Assembly: GCF_014647755.1 (NCBI RefSeq)
Contig: NZ_BMPU01000002.1
Span: 248,001 to 312,000, forward strand
DNA: 64,000 bases
Direction: 5' to 3'
Source of the DNA: Porphyromonas pasteri
GTDB lineage: Bacteria > Bacteroidota > Bacteroidia > Bacteroidales > Porphyromonadaceae
Below the pieces are notes generated by a model. It ran no database searches and had not been told where the DNA came from. It saw only the letters and a list, made by a program, of their open reading frames with translations. Made by a program: the position numbers and the translations under genes. Positions 8,529 to 18,921 of this stretch are shown here, in pieces (positions within the stretch are counted from its first letter, which is position 1; each line of letters starts with the position of its first letter).

Positions 8529-10652
8529 ATGGCTGACAACAAACACTTAGAGCTCACGAGAAACATCGGCATCATGGCCCACATCGATGCCGGTAAGACG
8601 ACTACGTCTGAGCGTATCCTCTTTTATACGGGTCTGACCCACAAGATCGGTGAAGTACACGATGGTGGTGCTACGATGGACTGGATGGAGCAGGAGCAGG
8701 AGCGTGGTATCACGATTACCTCCGCTGCTACGACTACCTTCTGGAACTACGACAACACCAAGTACAAGATCAATCTCATCGACACCCCAGGGCACGTTGA
8801 CTTCACTGTCGAAGTAGAGCGCTCGCTCCGTATCCTCGATGGTGCTGTCGCTACGTTCTGTGCTGTCGGTGGTGTACAGCCCCAGAGTGAGACCGTATGG
8901 CGTCAGGCTGACAAGTACCGCGTACCCCGCGTGTGCTACGTCAACAAGATGGACCGCTCCGGTGCTAACTTCTTCGAAGTAGTACGTCAGATCAAGACCA
9001 TCCTCGGTGCTACCCCTTGCCCCATCCAGATCCCCGTCGGTCAGGAAGAAACTTTCCGCGGTGTCGTTGACCTCGTCACGATGAAGGCTCTTGTCTGGGA
9101 TGACGAGACGATGGGTGCTCACTACGACACGATCGATATCCCTGCTGAGCTGCAGGCTGAAGCCGAAGAATGGCGTGATAAGATGCTTGAGACGCTCGCT
9201 GACTGCGATGACGTCCTCATGGAGAAGTACTTCGACGATCCCTCTACGATCACCGAAGACGAGATCCGCGCTGCCCTGCGTAAGGGTACGCTCGCGATGA
9301 AGATCAACCCCATGCTCTGCGGTTCTTCATTCAAGAACAAGGGTGTCCAGACCCTCCTCGACGCTGTCGCAGCTTACCTGCCCAGCCCTATGGATACCCC
9401 CGAAGTCATCGGTACCGACCCCGATGATCCTGAAAAGGAAATCATCCGTAAGGTAGACCCCAGCTCGCCTCTGACGGCTCTGGCGTTCAAGATCGCTACG
9501 GACCCCTATGTAGGTCGTCTCTGCTTCTTCCGCGTGTACGCTGGTGAGCTGCCTGCAGGCTCCTACGTCTACAACTCCCGCTCGGGCAAGAAGGAACGTA
9601 TCTCACGCCTCTTCCAGATGCACTCCAACAAGCAGAACCCTATGGAAGTCATCGGCTGCGGTGACATCGGTGCTGGTGTAGGCTTCAAGGATATCCGTAC
9701 GGGTGACACGCTCTGCGCCGAAGATGCTCCTATCATCCTCGAGTCTATCGACTTCCCCGAGCCCGTTATCGGTATCGCTGTCGAGCCTAAGACGCAGAAG
9801 GATATGGACAAGATGGGTGTCGGTCTGGCTAAGCTCGCCGAAGAAGACCCCACCTTCCGTGTGCAGACCAACGAAGAGACCGGTCAGACCGTCATCAGCG
9901 GTATGGGTGAGCTCCACCTGGAGATCATTATCGACCGTCTGAAGCGCGAATTCAAGGTCGAAGCTAACCAGGGTAAGCCCCAGGTATCTTATAAGGAAGC
10001 TATCACGAAGCCCGTTGAGCTCCGTGAAGTCTACAAGAAGCAGACGGGTGGTCGCGGTAAGTTCGCTGACATCATCGTCCGTGTAGAGCCCGCCGACGAA
10101 GGCTTCGAAGGCGATCTGCAGTTCGTAGACGAAGTCAAGGGCGGTAACGTGCCTAAGGAATTCATCCCCTCTGTACAGAAGGGCTTCCAGAAGGCTATGA
10201 CCAACGGTGTCCTCGCAGGCTATGCGCTGGATAAGCTGAAGGTGACGCTCCTCGACGGTTCGTTCCACCCCGTGGACTCTGACCAGCTCTCCTTCGAGAT
10301 CTGTGCTATCCAGGCATTCAAGAATGCTGCTGCTCAGGCAGGTCCCGTTCTCCTCGAGCCTATCATGAAGCTCGAAGTCGATACGCCTGAAGAAAGCATG
10401 GGTGACGTGATCGGTGACCTCAACAAGCGTCGCGGTCAGGTAGAAGGTATGGACAGCACTCCTTCGGGTGCACGCCTTGTGAAGGCTAAGGTGCCTCTGG
10501 CAGAGATGTTCGGTTACGTGACGAGCCTCCGTACGATCACTTCCGGTCGTGCTACCTCGTCGATGACCTTCTCTCACTACGAAGCAGTATCCTCTTCTAT
10601 CGCTCGCCAGGTCCTCGAGGAAGTAGGCGGCCGTGTAGATCTCATCAAGTAA
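8529..10652 (+). CDS. fusA: Translation elongation factor G
   Basis: 707 residues. GTPase motifs: AHIDAGKTT (G1, ~17-25), the switch I block with RGITI, DTPGH (G3, ~87) and NKMD (G4, ~141). Domains II-V follow, including the GRGKFAD region of domain IV. EF-G drives translocation with GTP hydrolysis. It is followed by rpsJ after 19 bases with no tuf between them, the usual Bacteroidota arrangement. Codon use is strongly biased, fitting high expression. Confidence 0.98.
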   Translation: MADNKHLELTRNIGIMAHIDAGKTTTSERILFYTGLTHKIGEVHDGGATMDWMEQEQERGITITSAATTTFWNYDNTKYKINLIDTPGHVDFTVEVERSLRILDGAVATFCAVGGVQPQSETVWRQADKYRVPRVCYVNKMDRSGANFFEVVRQIKTILGATPCPIQIPVGQEETFRGVVDLVTMKALVWDDETMGAHYDTIDIPAELQAEAEEWRDKMLETLADCDDVLMEKYFDDPSTITEDEIRAALRKGTLAMKINPMLCGSSFKNKGVQTLLDAVAAYLPSPMDTPEVIGTDPDDPEKEIIRKVDPSSPLTALAFKIATDPYVGRLCFFRVYAGELPAGSYVYNSRSGKKERISRLFQMHSNKQNPMEVIGCGDIGAGVGFKDIRTGDTLCAEDAPIILESIDFPEPVIGIAVEPKTQKDMDKMGVGLAKLAEEDPTFRVQTNEETGQTVISGMGELHLEIIIDRLKREFKVEANQGKPQVSYKEAITKPVELREVYKKQTGGRGKFADIIVRVEPADEGFEGDLQFVDEVKGGNVPKEFIPSVQKGFQKAMTNGVLAGYALDKLKVTLLDGSFHPVDSDQLSFEICAIQAFKNAAAQAGPVLLEPIMKLEVDTPEESMGDVIGDLNKRRGQVEGMDSTPSGARLVKAKVPLAEMFGYVTSLRTITSGRATSSMTFSHYEAVSSSIARQVLEEVGGRVDLIK

Positions 10653-10671
10653 ATAGTACTATAACAGAGAT

Positions 10672-10977
10672 ATGAGCCAAAAGATTAGAATTAAGTTGAA
10701 GTCGTACGATCACACCCTGCTCGACAAGTCGGCAGAGAAGATCGTCAAGACCGTCAAGGCCTCTGGTGCTGTAGTCAGCGGACCAATTCCCCTGCCCACG
10801 CACAAGCGTATCTTCACGGTGAACCGCTCGACCTTCGTCAACAAGAAGAGCCGCGAGCAGTTCGAGCTTAGCTCCTACAAGCGACTCATCGACATCTACA
10901 ACTCCACGGCTGAGACGATCGATGCTCTCATGAAGCTCGAGCTCCCCAGCGGTGTAGAAGTAGAAATCAAGGTGTGA
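10672..10977 (+). CDS. rpsJ: 30S ribosomal protein S10
   Basis: 101 residues with the S10 core ([17 protein letters not shown] near the N-terminus; [17 protein letters not shown] ~38-54). It is part of the 30S head and, as NusE, of antitermination complexes. It opens the S10 gene block, 19 bases after fusA and 19 before rplC, so str and S10 are probably one transcription unit. Confidence 0.98.
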   Translation: MSQKIRIKLKSYDHTLLDKSAEKIVKTVKASGAVVSGPIPLPTHKRIFTVNRSTFVNKKSREQFELSSYKRLIDIYNSTAETIDALMKLELPSGVEVEIKV

Positions 10978-10996
10978 TTATTAATACGAAACTGAA

Positions 10997-11617
10997 ATGC
11001 CAGGTTTATTAGGAAAGAAAATCGGAATGACATCCGTGTTCAGTGCCGAGGGGAAGAACATCCCATGCACTGTTATTGAAGTAGGTCCTTGCGTGGTGAC
11101 GCAGATCAAGTCTCTGGAAAAGGATGGCTATGAAGCACTTCAGCTTGGGTTCGTTGATGCTAAGGAAAAGCACACGTCCAAGCCTCTTCAGGGTCACTTC
11201 CAGAAGGCTGGCGTTGCTCCCAAGCGACACTTGGCCGAGTTCAAGGGGTTCGATTGCAGCCAGTATAATCTGGGTGATGTGATCGACGTGAATTTCTTCG
11301 AAGGGACGGTATTCGTCGACGTCGTCGGTACCTCCAAGGGTAAGGGATTCCAGGGTGTAGTCAAGCGCCACGGCTTCGGCGGTGTCGGTCAGGCTACGCA
11401 CGGTCAGCACAACCGTCTTCGTGCTCCCGGGTCTGTAGGTGCGTGTTCGTATCCTGCTAAGGTCTTCAAGGGTACGCGTATGGCGGGCCAGACGGGTAAT
11501 GAGCGTGTAACCGTTCAGAACCTCGAAGTGATCAAGGTAATGCCCGAGCACAACCTCCTCCTCATCAAGGGTAGCGTGCCAGGTGCTAAAGGTTCAATCG
11601 TTGTAATCGAAAAGTAA
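10997..11617 (+). CDS. rplC: 50S ribosomal protein L3
   Basis: 206 residues, starting [15 protein letters not shown]. The extended internal loop with the [13 protein letters not shown]-like region ([19 protein letters not shown], ~132-150) reaches toward the peptidyl-transferase centre; its Gln is the usual methylation site in relatives. The stop codon is followed immediately by the rplD start with no spacer. Confidence 0.97.
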   Translation: MPGLLGKKIGMTSVFSAEGKNIPCTVIEVGPCVVTQIKSLEKDGYEALQLGFVDAKEKHTSKPLQGHFQKAGVAPKRHLAEFKGFDCSQYNLGDVIDVNFFEGTVFVDVVGTSKGKGFQGVVKRHGFGGVGQATHGQHNRLRAPGSVGACSYPAKVFKGTRMAGQTGNERVTVQNLEVIKVMPEHNLLLIKGSVPGAKGSIVVIEK

Positions 11618-12247
11618 ATGGAACTGAGTGTATATAACATCAAGGGAGAAGATACCGGTCGTAAGATCACGCTCGATGATGCTATCTTCGCTATCGAGCC
11701 TAACGACCACGCCATCTACTTAGACGTAAAGCAATTTTTGGCCAACCAGCGCCAGGGTACGCACAAGTCTAAGGAGCGTAGCGAAATCTCGGGTAGTACC
11801 CGCAAGCTCATCCGCCAGAAGGGCGGTGGCGGTGCTCGCCGTGGGGATATCAACTCTCCCGTACTCGTCGGTGGTGGTCGCGTCTTCGGGCCTACCCCAC
11901 GTGACTATGGCTTCAAGCTCAACAAGAAGGTAAAGGCTCTGGCTCGCCGCTCGGCTCTGACCTACAAGGCTCAGAAGCAGGAGATCGTCGTAGTCGAAAA
12001 CTTTGAGCTCGCTGCCCCCAAGACTAAGGACTTCGTCGCTCTGTCGAAGGCGCTTCAGGTCGCTGACAAGAAGGCCCTCTTCGTCGTCGAAGCTCTCTCG
12101 GACAACCTCGTCCTCTCTTCACGCAACCTCCGCACTGCTCGCGTGATGAACGCCTTCCAGCTGAACACCTACTCGGTGCTCGACTGCAAGAAGCTCATCC
12201 TCACCGAGGCTGCTGTTGCTGTGATCAACGAACAGTTTAAGGCATAA
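11618..12247 (+). CDS. rplD: 50S ribosomal protein L4
   Basis: 209 residues. The exit-tunnel loop region ([20 protein letters not shown], ~67-86) is intact and contains the positions changed in some macrolide-resistant mutants elsewhere. The gene abuts rplC directly, suggesting translational coupling, and precedes rplW by 19 bases. Confidence 0.97.
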   Translation: MELSVYNIKGEDTGRKITLDDAIFAIEPNDHAIYLDVKQFLANQRQGTHKSKERSEISGSTRKLIRQKGGGGARRGDINSPVLVGGGRVFGPTPRDYGFKLNKKVKALARRSALTYKAQKQEIVVVENFELAAPKTKDFVALSKALQVADKKALFVVEALSDNLVLSSRNLRTARVMNAFQLNTYSVLDCKKLILTEAAVAVINEQFKA

Positions 12248-12266
12248 TCAATAGGAGAAACGAATC

Positions 12267-12560
12267 ATGGGAATTATCATCAAGCCGGTTATCACCGAGA
12301 AGACAACTGCCCTGACAGAGAAGACTGCTGAACGCTACGTCTTCCGTGTCTCTCCTGATGCCAACAAGATCGAGATCAAGAAGGCCATCGAGGCGCTGTA
12401 CAATGTAAAGGTCGAGAGTGTAAACACCGTGAATTATAGCGGTAAGCGCAAGGCTCGCTATACGAAGAGTGGACTCATCCGCGGCAAGGTCGCTGCGTTT
12501 AAGAAGGCTGTCGTTACACTCGAGAAGGGTCAGACCATCGACTTTTACGCTAACATCTAA
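12267..12560 (+). CDS. rplW: 50S ribosomal protein L23
   Basis: 97 residues with the L23 opening [16 protein letters not shown] and the RNA-binding core including [14 protein letters not shown]23 lies at the tunnel exit and docks trigger factor and SRP. It precedes rplB by 8 bases. Confidence 0.97.
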   Translation: MGIIIKPVITEKTTALTEKTAERYVFRVSPDANKIEIKKAIEALYNVKVESVNTVNYSGKRKARYTKSGLIRGKVAAFKKAVVTLEKGQTIDFYANI

Positions 12561-12568
12561 GTTCAACA

Positions 12569-13393
12569 ATGGCAATACGTAAACTCAAGCCCACAACGCC
12601 GGGGCAAAGACATAAGGTTATTGGTGCGTTCGATAACATCACTGCCAGCGCACCAGAGAAGTCCCTTGTCGTAGGTAAGAAGAAGTCCGGTGGTCGTAAC
12701 AACACCGGTAAGATGACTATGCGCTACATCGGTGGTGGTCACAAGCAGAAGCTTCGTCTCATCGACTTCAAGAGAAATAAGGACGGTATCCCTGCTACGG
12801 TCAAGAGCATCGAGTACGATCCCAATCGTACGGCTCGCATCGCTCTGCTGTACTACGCTGATGGTGCGAAGGCTTATATCCTCGCTCCCAACGGCCTGCA
12901 GGTAGGTCAGAAAGTGATGTCAGGTGCAGAAGCTGCGCCTGAGGTAGGGAACAGCCTCCCACTGGCTAACATCCCTGTCGGTACGATCATTCACAACATC
13001 GAGCTTCGTCCAGGTCAGGGCGCTAAGATGGTCCGCTCTGCTGGCGTCTTCGCTCAGCTTACTTCTCGCGAAGGTCTCTACGCCGTCATCAAGATGCCTT
13101 CGGGCGAGACGCGTCGTATCCTCTCCGCTTGTAAGGCTACCATCGGTGCCGTAGGCAACTCCGACCACGCTCTCGAGCGCTCCGGTAAGGCCGGTCGTAG
13201 CCGCTGGCTCGGCCGTCGTCCTCACAACCGTGGTGTCGTCATGAACCCTGTCGATCACCCAATGGGTGGTGGTGAAGGCCGCGCTTCTGGTGGTCACCCA
13301 CGCTCACGTACGGGTCTCTACGCTAAGGGTCTCAAGACTCGTGCTCCTAAGAAGCACTCGTCTAAGTATATCATCGAGAGACGTAAGAAGTAA
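12569..13393 (+). CDS. rplB: 50S ribosomal protein L2
   Basis: 274 residues. Typical blocks include [19 protein letters not shown] (~39-57), [19 protein letters not shown] (~134-152) and the C-terminal [13 protein letters not shown] (~226-238) containing the conserved His near the peptidyl-transferase centre. It supports subunit association and peptide-bond formation. rpsS follows after 20 bases. Confidence 0.98.
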   Translation: MAIRKLKPTTPGQRHKVIGAFDNITASAPEKSLVVGKKKSGGRNNTGKMTMRYIGGGHKQKLRLIDFKRNKDGIPATVKSIEYDPNRTARIALLYYADGAKAYILAPNGLQVGQKVMSGAEAAPEVGNSLPLANIPVGTIIHNIELRPGQGAKMVRSAGVFAQLTSREGLYAVIKMPSGETRRILSACKATIGAVGNSDHALERSGKAGRSRWLGRRPHNRGVVMNPVDHPMGGGEGRASGGHPRSRTGLYAKGLKTRAPKKHSSKYIIERRKK

Positions 13394-13413
13394 CTGATTA
13401 ATCAAAAAGAATT

Positions 13414-13683
13414 ATGAGTCGTTCATTAAAGAAAGGTCCATATATCAACCTGAAGCTCGAGAAGAAGGTCTTGGCGATGAATGAATCCGGCAAGAAGGTC
13501 GTCATCAAGACTTGGGCTCGCGCCTCGATGATCAGCCCTGACTTCGTCGGTCATACGATTGCCGTACACAACGGGAATAAGTTCATCCCCGTCTTCATCA
13601 CCGAAAACATGGTGGGTCACAAGCTCGGAGAATTCTCTCCCACGCGCACCTTCCGTGGTCACGGCGGTAATAAGAAGAAGTAA
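13414..13683 (+). CDS. rpsS: 30S ribosomal protein S19
   Basis: 89 residues, beginning [11 protein letters not shown], with the family block [19 protein letters not shown] (~67-85). It forms part of the 30S head with S13. It sits at its usual place between rplB and rplV. Confidence 0.98.
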   Translation: MSRSLKKGPYINLKLEKKVLAMNESGKKVVIKTWARASMISPDFVGHTIAVHNGNKFIPVFITENMVGHKLGEFSPTRTFRGHGGNKKK

Positions 13684-13726
13684 TTCGGCTGGAAGTAATT
13701 CAGACCTTTAAGTAAGAAAAGAAACA

Positions 13727-14131
13727 ATGGGTGCAAGAAAGAAAATATCAGCCGAAGAAAGAAAGCAAGCCCTGAAGTCTACGTACTTCGCTGCGCTCCG
13801 CAACGTCCCTACGTCGCCTCGTAAGATGCGCCTCGTAGCTGACCTCGTGCGTGGCATGGAAGTAGGTCGTGCTCTTGGGGTACTCAAGTTCTCTAACAAG
13901 GAAGCCGCTGCTCGCGTGGAGAAGCTCCTCCGCTCAGCTATCGCTAACTGGGAAGAGAAGAACGGACGCAAGGCCGAAGACGGTGAGCTCTATATCTCCC
14001 GCATCTTCGTCGATGGTGCTGCTACGCTCAAGCGTATGCGCCCCGCCCCTCAGGGTCGTGGCTATCGTATCCGTAAGCGTTCGAACCACGTCACGATCTT
14101 TGTCGATTCAATAACCAATAAAGAGAACTAA
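13727..14131 (+). CDS. rplV: 50S ribosomal protein L22
   Basis: 134 residues; the tunnel-lining beta hairpin near the C-terminus ([19 protein letters not shown], ~104-122) is present. The N-terminus is somewhat charged (EERKQALK). The gene follows rpsS by 43 bases, the largest gap between rpsJ and rpsN, and precedes rpsC by 5. Confidence 0.97.
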   Translation: MGARKKISAEERKQALKSTYFAALRNVPTSPRKMRLVADLVRGMEVGRALGVLKFSNKEAAARVEKLLRSAIANWEEKNGRKAEDGELYISRIFVDGAATLKRMRPAPQGRGYRIRKRSNHVTIFVDSITNKEN

Positions 14132-14136
14132 ACCAG

Positions 14137-14886
14137 ATGGGACAAAAGATTAATCCTATAAGCAATCGTTTGGGATACATCCGTGGATGGGATTCCAACT
14201 GGTATGGCGGTCGTAAGTACGGTGACAAGCTTCTTGAAGATAGCCGTCTGCGTCGCTACCTGAGCGTCCGTCTGGCTAAGGCAAGTGTCTCTCGTATCGT
14301 CATCGAGCGTGCTCTCAAGCACGTCACTATCACGATCTGCACGGCTCGCCCCGGTATCGTGATCGGTAAGGGCGGTCAGGATGTGGATACGCTCAAGGAA
14401 GAGCTCAAGAAGATCACCAACAAGGATGTTCAGATCAACATCTTTGAAGTTCGTCGTCCAGATATCGATGCTGCGATTGTCGCTGACAACATCGCTCGTC
14501 AGCTCGAAGGGAAGATCGCTTACCGTCGCGCAGTCAAGGGCGCCATTGGCGCTGCTATGCGTGGTGGGGCAGAAGGGATCAAGGTACAGATCTCTGGTCG
14601 TCTGAATGGTGCAGAAATCGCTCGCTCCGAGATGTACAAGGAAGGCCGTACGCCTCTGCACACGCTTCGTGCAGACATCGACTACGCTCAGGCTGAAGCT
14701 CTGACGAAGGTCGGTATCCTTGGTATCAAGGTGTGGATCTGCAAGGGTGAAGTCTACGGCAAGCGTGACCTCGCTCCTTCGTTCACCAACCCTCAGCCAG
14801 GACATGGTGGTCGCCGTGAAGGCGGTCGCGAACGTCGTGATGGCCGTCGTGATGCTCGTGGTGGCAGACGTGGGGGTAATCGCTAA
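14137..14886 (+). CDS. rpsC: 30S ribosomal protein S3
   Basis: 249 residues: an N-terminal KH-type domain with the [14 protein letters not shown] loop (~78-91), a C-terminal domain with [13 protein letters not shown] (~148-160), and a Gly/Arg-rich tail from about residue 222 to the end. The tail is repetitive at the DNA level (GGTCGT-type runs). S3 lines the mRNA entry channel. Confidence 0.98.
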   Translation: MGQKINPISNRLGYIRGWDSNWYGGRKYGDKLLEDSRLRRYLSVRLAKASVSRIVIERALKHVTITICTARPGIVIGKGGQDVDTLKEELKKITNKDVQINIFEVRRPDIDAAIVADNIARQLEGKIAYRRAVKGAIGAAMRGGAEGIKVQISGRLNGAEIARSEMYKEGRTPLHTLRADIDYAQAEALTKVGILGIKVWICKGEVYGKRDLAPSFTNPQPGHGGRREGGRERRDGRRDARGGRRGGNR

Positions 14887-14908
14887 CGTATAAGAACAGA
14901 AGACAGCA

Positions 14909-15343
14909 ATGTTACAACCTAAGAAAACTAAGTTTAGAAGAGTCCAGAAGGGTCGCGCTAAGGGTAACGCCCAGCGTGGCAACCAGCTCGCCTTCGGTTC
15001 TTTCGGGATCAAGTCTCTGGGTACGCGCTGGATCACCGGTCGTCAGATCGAGGCCGCTCGTATCGCTGTGACTCGCTATATGCAGCGTCAGGGTCAGGTA
15101 TGGGTACGTATCTTCCCCGATAAGCCTATCACCAAGAAGCCTGCCGACGTCCGAATGGGTAAGGGTAAGGGTTCGCCCGAAGGCTTCGTGGCTAACGTAA
15201 CTCCAGGCCGTATGCTCTTCGAAATCGAAGGGGTATCCTTCGAGATCGCTAAGGAAGCTCTCCGCCTGGCTGCACAGAAGCTTCCCGTGACGACGAAGTT
15301 CGTCGTCCGCCGCGACTACGATATGTCTAACACTAACCTGTAA
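14909..15343 (+). CDS. rplP: 50S ribosomal protein L16
   Basis: 144 residues, beginning [19 protein letters not shown], with the [17 protein letters not shown] block (~72-88). It organises the A-site tRNA region of the 50S subunit. It follows rpsC by 22 bases and precedes rpmC by 8. Confidence 0.98.
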   Translation: MLQPKKTKFRRVQKGRAKGNAQRGNQLAFGSFGIKSLGTRWITGRQIEAARIAVTRYMQRQGQVWVRIFPDKPITKKPADVRMGKGKGSPEGFVANVTPGRMLFEIEGVSFEIAKEALRLAAQKLPVTTKFVVRRDYDMSNTNL

Positions 15344-15351
15344 TAGAAGAG

Positions 15352-15549
15352 ATGAAATTAGCAGAGATCAAGGCGCTCACTACGCCTGAGCTACAGGAGC
15401 GTGTAGTAGCCGAAGAGGCAGCTTACAACAAGAAGTGCATCGACCATGCTGTGACCCCCGCAGACAACCCTGCTGAGATCCGCCGCATGCGCCGCACGAT
15501 CGCTCAGATGAAGACCATCCTTCGTGAGCGCGAACTCAACAACAATTAA
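15352..15549 (+). CDS. rpmC: 50S ribosomal protein L29
   Basis: 65 residues, helical, with the L29 signature NPAEIRRMRRTIAQMKTIL (~39-57). Located between rplP and rpsQ as expected. Confidence 0.96.
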   Translation: MKLAEIKALTTPELQERVVAEEAAYNKKCIDHAVTPADNPAEIRRMRRTIAQMKTILRERELNNN

Positions 15550-15561
15550 TGTGTCCTCCCG

Positions 15562-15819
15562 ATGGAACAGAGAAGATTAAGAAAAGAACGTGTAGGCGTC
15601 GTTTCTTCCAATAAGATGGACAAGACCATTACGGTCGCTGTCAAGTGGAAGGAAAAGCACCCTATCTATGGTAAGTTCGTCAACAAGACGAAGAAGTACC
15701 ATGCTCACGACGAGAAGAACGAGTGCAACATCGGTGATACGGTCCGTATCATGGAGACTCGCCCTTTGAGCCGTACCAAGAGATGGAGATTAGTCAATAT
15801 TATCGAAAGAGCTAAGTAG
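15562..15819 (+). CDS. rpsQ: 30S ribosomal protein S17
   Basis: 85 residues, OB-fold; starts [14 protein letters not shown], with [10 protein letters not shown] and [18 protein letters not shown] blocks. It binds 16S rRNA early in assembly. rplN begins 3 bases after its stop. Confidence 0.97.
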   Translation: MEQRRLRKERVGVVSSNKMDKTITVAVKWKEKHPIYGKFVNKTKKYHAHDEKNECNIGDTVRIMETRPLSRTKRWRLVNIIERAK

Positions 15820-15822
15820 TAT

Positions 15823-16188
15823 ATGATCCAGCAAGAATCAAGACTCGTAGTAGCAGACAATAGCGGTGCAAAGGAAGCCCTCTGTATCCGCGTCCTCGGC
15901 GGTACGCGCCGTCGCTATGCCTCTGTCGGTGATATCATCGTCGTTGCTGTCAAGAGCGTCATCCCCTCTTCTGACCTGAAGAAGGGTGTCGTATCTAAGG
16001 CAATCATCGTCCGTACGAAGAAGGAAGTTCGTCGTCCCGACGGCTCCTACATCCGCTTCGATGACAACGCTTGCGTCCTGCTCAATGCTGCTGGCGATAT
16101 GCGTGGTAGCCGTATCTTCGGCCCTGTAGCTCGTGAGCTGCGTGCCGTGAATATGAAGATCGTTTCTCTCGCGCCTGAAGTCCTCTAA
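15823..16188 (+). CDS. rplN: 50S ribosomal protein L14
   Basis: 121 residues, starting [18 protein letters not shown], with the family motif [17 protein letters not shown] (~72-88). L14 contacts the 30S subunit and is the docking site of the silencing factor RsfS in relatives. rplX follows by 21 bases. Confidence 0.98.
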   Translation: MIQQESRLVVADNSGAKEALCIRVLGGTRRRYASVGDIIVVAVKSVIPSSDLKKGVVSKAIIVRTKKEVRRPDGSYIRFDDNACVLLNAAGDMRGSRIFGPVARELRAVNMKIVSLAPEVL

Positions 16189-16209
16189 CCCTTAAAGACG
16201 AAAGAAGAA

Positions 16210-16530
16210 ATGAGTAAGTTACATATCAAGAAGGGCGACCAGGTCGTCGTCCTCAGCGGTGTAGATAAGGGGAAGACGGGCCGTGTGCTTGAAGTCCTCG
16301 TAGACAAGCAGCGCGCTATCGTCGAAGGCGTAGCCATCGTCGCTAAGCACGCTAAGCCCAGCGCAAAGAACCCTCAGGGAGGGATCGAGAAGAAGGAAGC
16401 TCCTATCCATATCGCTAAGCTCAACCTCGTCGATCCTAAGACGGGTAAGGCTACGCGTATCGGTCGTCGTCTCAACGACGAAGGGAAGCTCGTACGTTAT
16501 TCCAAAAAGTCAGGAGAGGAGATTAAGTAA
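16210..16530 (+). CDS. rplX: 50S ribosomal protein L24
   Basis: 106 residues with a KOW motif at the start ([20 protein letters not shown], ~7-26). It initiates 50S assembly. Its stop codon overlaps the rplE start by one base (TAATG at 16528-16532). Confidence 0.97.
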   Translation: MSKLHIKKGDQVVVLSGVDKGKTGRVLEVLVDKQRAIVEGVAIVAKHAKPSAKNPQGGIEKKEAPIHIAKLNLVDPKTGKATRIGRRLNDEGKLVRYSKKSGEEIK

Positions 16531-17090
16531 TGAGCAATACTGCAAGTCTTAAGAACGAATATAAGGAACGCATCGTTCCCGCCCTCATCGAGCAGTTCGG
16601 TTATCAGTCTCGCATGCAGGTGCCCGTCCTGAAGAAGATCGTCATCAATCAGGGCCTCGGTATGGCTACGGCTGATAAGAAGATCATTGACGTAGCTATC
16701 GCAGAACTCTCTGCCATCACCGGTCAGAAGGCTGTTGCTACGGTTTCGAAGAAGGACATCTCTAACTTCAAGCTTCGTAAGAAGATGCCTATCGGTGTTA
16801 TGGTTACCCTGCGCCGCGAGCAGATGTACGAGTTCCTCGAGCGTCTGATCCGTATCGCGCTGCCTCGTATCCGTGACTTCAAGGGGATCGAAAGCAAGTT
16901 CGATGGCCGTGGTAACTATACCCTCGGTATCAGCGAGCAGATCATCTTCCCTGAGATCAACCTCGACGGCATCACCAAGATCCTCGGTATGAACATCACG
17001 TTCGTTACCTCGGCTCAGACTGACGAAGAAGGTTACGCACTCCTCAAGGAGTTCGGCCTCCCATTCAAGAACGCTAAGAAAGGCAACTAA
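16530..17090 (+). CDS. rplE: 50S ribosomal protein L5
   Basis: 186 residues; contains [14 protein letters not shown] (~29-42), [12 protein letters not shown] and the [20 protein letters not shown] block (~110-130). It binds 5S rRNA. Its start overlaps the rplX stop by one base, and rpsN starts 5 bases after its end. Confidence 0.98.
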   Translation: MSNTASLKNEYKERIVPALIEQFGYQSRMQVPVLKKIVINQGLGMATADKKIIDVAIAELSAITGQKAVATVSKKDISNFKLRKKMPIGVMVTLRREQMYEFLERLIRIALPRIRDFKGIESKFDGRGNYTLGISEQIIFPEINLDGITKILGMNITFVTSAQTDEEGYALLKEFGLPFKNAKKGN

Positions 17091-17095
17091 ATACT

Positions 17096-17365
17096 ATGGC
17101 AAAGGAATCAATGAAGGCACGCGAAGTAAAGCGTGCAAAGCTCGTCGCTAAGTATGCTGCCAAGCGTGCTCAGCTCAAGGCCGAAGGGAACTACGAAGCA
17201 CTTCAGGCTCTGCCTAAGAACGCTTCTCCCGTACGTCTGCACAACCGCTGCAGCATGACGGGTCGTCCCAAGGGCTATATGCGCCAGTTCGGCATCTCTC
17301 GTATCCAGTTCCGTGAGATGGCTTCTGCCGGTCTCATCCCTGGGGTGAAGAAGGCCAGCTGGTAA
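17096..17365 (+). CDS. rpsN: 30S ribosomal protein S14, zinc-independent form
   Basis: 89 residues. The signature [20 protein letters not shown] (~43-62) has one Cys only, so this is the form without a zinc ribbon. This is the last ribosomal gene of the block: a terminator follows at 17390 and rpsH-rplF-rplR-rpsE-rpmD-rplO-secY, which normally continue the spc operon, are not in the window. Confidence 0.97.
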   Translation: MAKESMKAREVKRAKLVAKYAAKRAQLKAEGNYEALQALPKNASPVRLHNRCSMTGRPKGYMRQFGISRIQFREMASAGLIPGVKKASW

Positions 17366-17389
17366 GCACTTAGCTATCCAACCCTAAGG

Positions 17390-17432
17390 AAGGAGACTGT
17401 ACCACTATCTCGTGGTATAGTCTCCTTCTTCA
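17390..17432 (+). terminator. Terminator ending the ribosomal operon after rpsN
   Basis: A 16-bp near-perfect stem (17390-17405 with 17412-17427, one G-T pair) with a 6-base loop, followed by TTCTTCACTTT. It begins 24 bases after rpsN, which shows the operon genuinely ends here. Confidence 0.85.
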
Positions 17433-17516
17433 CTTTGCCCCCAGTGCTCATTCTGTATCTCTGTGGCATCACCACGCGTGTGGTGCTCAGAAGCACTACT
17501 GCATAGCGGAATGAAG

Positions 17517-17660
17517 CTATATAGCTTCGTCGTCGGACCAATACTGGTTTGTCATCGGAGCAGTATTGGTTCACGCTCGTTTCTATATAGGAATGCCCAG
17601 CGATCAGTATAGCTTTCCTCTCCCCACACTATAGCTCCGCCTCTTTGGGCAATATTGCTT
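17517..17660 (+). repeat. 22-bp phased repeat array, seven units
   Basis: Units start at 17517, 17539, 17561, 17583, 17605, 17627 and 17650 (steps of 22, last 23). Each has an 8-9 base near-palindromic core (CTATATAG, CAATACTGG, CAGTATTGG, CAGTATAG, CACTATAG, CAATATTG) and a variable 11-13-base remainder. The first 24 bases are identical to 27060-27083 inside repeat copy B. No gene is seen between rpsN and 17677. Confidence 0.85.
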
Positions 17661-17676
17661 AGACCTATTCCTCTTT

Positions 17677-17877
17677 ATGAAGCGTCGATTACTCCTCTCT
17701 CTATTCACCTTCTCCCTCCTTGCTGCTTCGTCTCTCTCCTGCACCTCTTCGCATGCTACCGAAGGCGGTCGCTGCACGGGTAAGAAGTACTGTACCGCTT
17801 GTAAGAACTGCCGTTACTGCAAGCATTGCGCCAAGGGCGGTGGTAGTTGCGGTATCTGCACCCTCTCCCGTCGCTAA
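17677..17877 (+). CDS. Small Cys-rich exported peptide (CxxC repeats)
   Basis: 66 residues. An N-terminal signal sequence (MKRRLLLSLFTFSLLAASS) ends at SLSC, which could be a loose lipobox. The rest holds nine further or mature Cys, with the run CTACKNCRYCKHC (CxxCxxCxxCxxC, ~41-53) and a closing GGGSCGIC. The spacing suggests metal or Fe-S binding, or disulphides after export; no family function is known to me. Similar small CxxC-rich exported peptides occur in other Bacteroidales as far as I recall. It lies just behind the 22-bp array and 37 bases before an acyltransferase. Confidence 0.7.
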   Translation: MKRRLLLSLFTFSLLAASSLSCTSSHATEGGRCTGKKYCTACKNCRYCKHCAKGGGSCGICTLSRR

Positions 17878-17914
17878 GTCCTCCTCCCTCTCCCTTTAAA
17901 GTTTAGCTATCACT

Positions 17915-18904
17915 ATGTCTTCCCTATCGACCGAAAGACAGCCTGCTACCGCTCGAGCATCTGTCTCCTCGCTCTACGTACTGAAGGCCTTGCTGGCATT
18001 CTTCGTCGTCACGTGCCATGCTCCCATCCTACTTCCTTGGGTGAATATACCAGGGTTGGCGACCGAACTCTTCTTCGCTATCACGGGTTACTTCCTCTAT
18101 TCGGAGGATCTCGGGAAGATCCAGTCGCGTATATGGAAGTCAATCAAGAAGGTTATCCCCATCATGATCTTCCTGCAGCTTCTTTATATCCCCTTGGCAC
18201 CACCAGACTGGAAGTCACCTGTGGTCCTCTTTAACTGGGCCTTTATGGGGATTGCGAACTTTGATGCGGTACACTTGTGGTATCTGACCTCTCTACTTTA
18301 TTCCTTAATCACCTTCTCCCTGTTTATACGCTTCACCAAGGGAAAATATATCCCAGTACTCTTCTTGTGTGTACTAGGCTGGATGATATTGGGTGATTAT
18401 CGATATTTCATCGATGGAAAGGATGGATCTATTTATCTATTCAACTTCATTAGCCGTGCCCTGCCTTTCCTTGCGATGGGCTATTGGATACGTGCTAATG
18501 AGTCAGTGCTTCTCCAGCGCAAATGGCTGAATATTTACATCGTCCTCTGGGTCTTATCATGCTCAGAGAATCTGCTCATCCATACCTTATCTCAGGGACA
18601 AGCCGACGGCGGCTTTGTGGAGATTTTCCCACTGCGATTTGCTTTCTTCATGCTGATCATCTCATATAAGGAGCTCGGTCAGGGTACGTGGCTCGAGACC
18701 ATTGGGGACAAGTACTCGGGGAATATCTACTACTATCATATGGCTGTGATTATCGGATGGAAGGCTCTTAATCCACATAGTCCATTGCTTAATCAGATTT
18801 ATGACTATGCCGGTGCCTTCGTCGTCTTCTTCATTAGTCTGCTTATTGCGATACTCATTGAGCGGTGTTCCTTGTTATTTAAGAGATTTCTTTCACGTAG
18901 CTAG
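17915..18904 (+). CDS. Acyltransferase-3 family membrane protein, first of a tandem pair
   Basis: 329 residues, about ten hydrophobic segments. Family marks: LYVLKALLAFFVVTCHAPIL near the N-terminus (the conserved His at about residue 35), FFAITGYFLYS, HLWYLTSLLYSL (~110-121) and the C-terminal YSGNIYYYHMAVIIGW (~268-283). Acyltransferase-3 proteins O-acetylate or otherwise acylate surface glycans in the inner membrane. It is followed 17 bases later by a clear paralogue, so the pair arose by tandem duplication. The substrate is unknown. Confidence 0.82.
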   Translation: MSSLSTERQPATARASVSSLYVLKALLAFFVVTCHAPILLPWVNIPGLATELFFAITGYFLYSEDLGKIQSRIWKSIKKVIPIMIFLQLLYIPLAPPDWKSPVVLFNWAFMGIANFDAVHLWYLTSLLYSLITFSLFIRFTKGKYIPVLFLCVLGWMILGDYRYFIDGKDGSIYLFNFISRALPFLAMGYWIRANESVLLQRKWLNIYIVLWVLSCSENLLIHTLSQGQADGGFVEIFPLRFAFFMLIISYKELGQGTWLETIGDKYSGNIYYYHMAVIIGWKALNPHSPLLNQIYDYAGAFVVFFISLLIAILIERCSLLFKRFLSRS

Positions 18905-18921
18905 AATTAGTGAATTAACGT

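Noticed and set aside
17517-17660. CRISPR array
   Set aside because: Repeats are about 11 bases, degenerate and in 22-base steps; no cas genes, no 25-40-base direct repeats.
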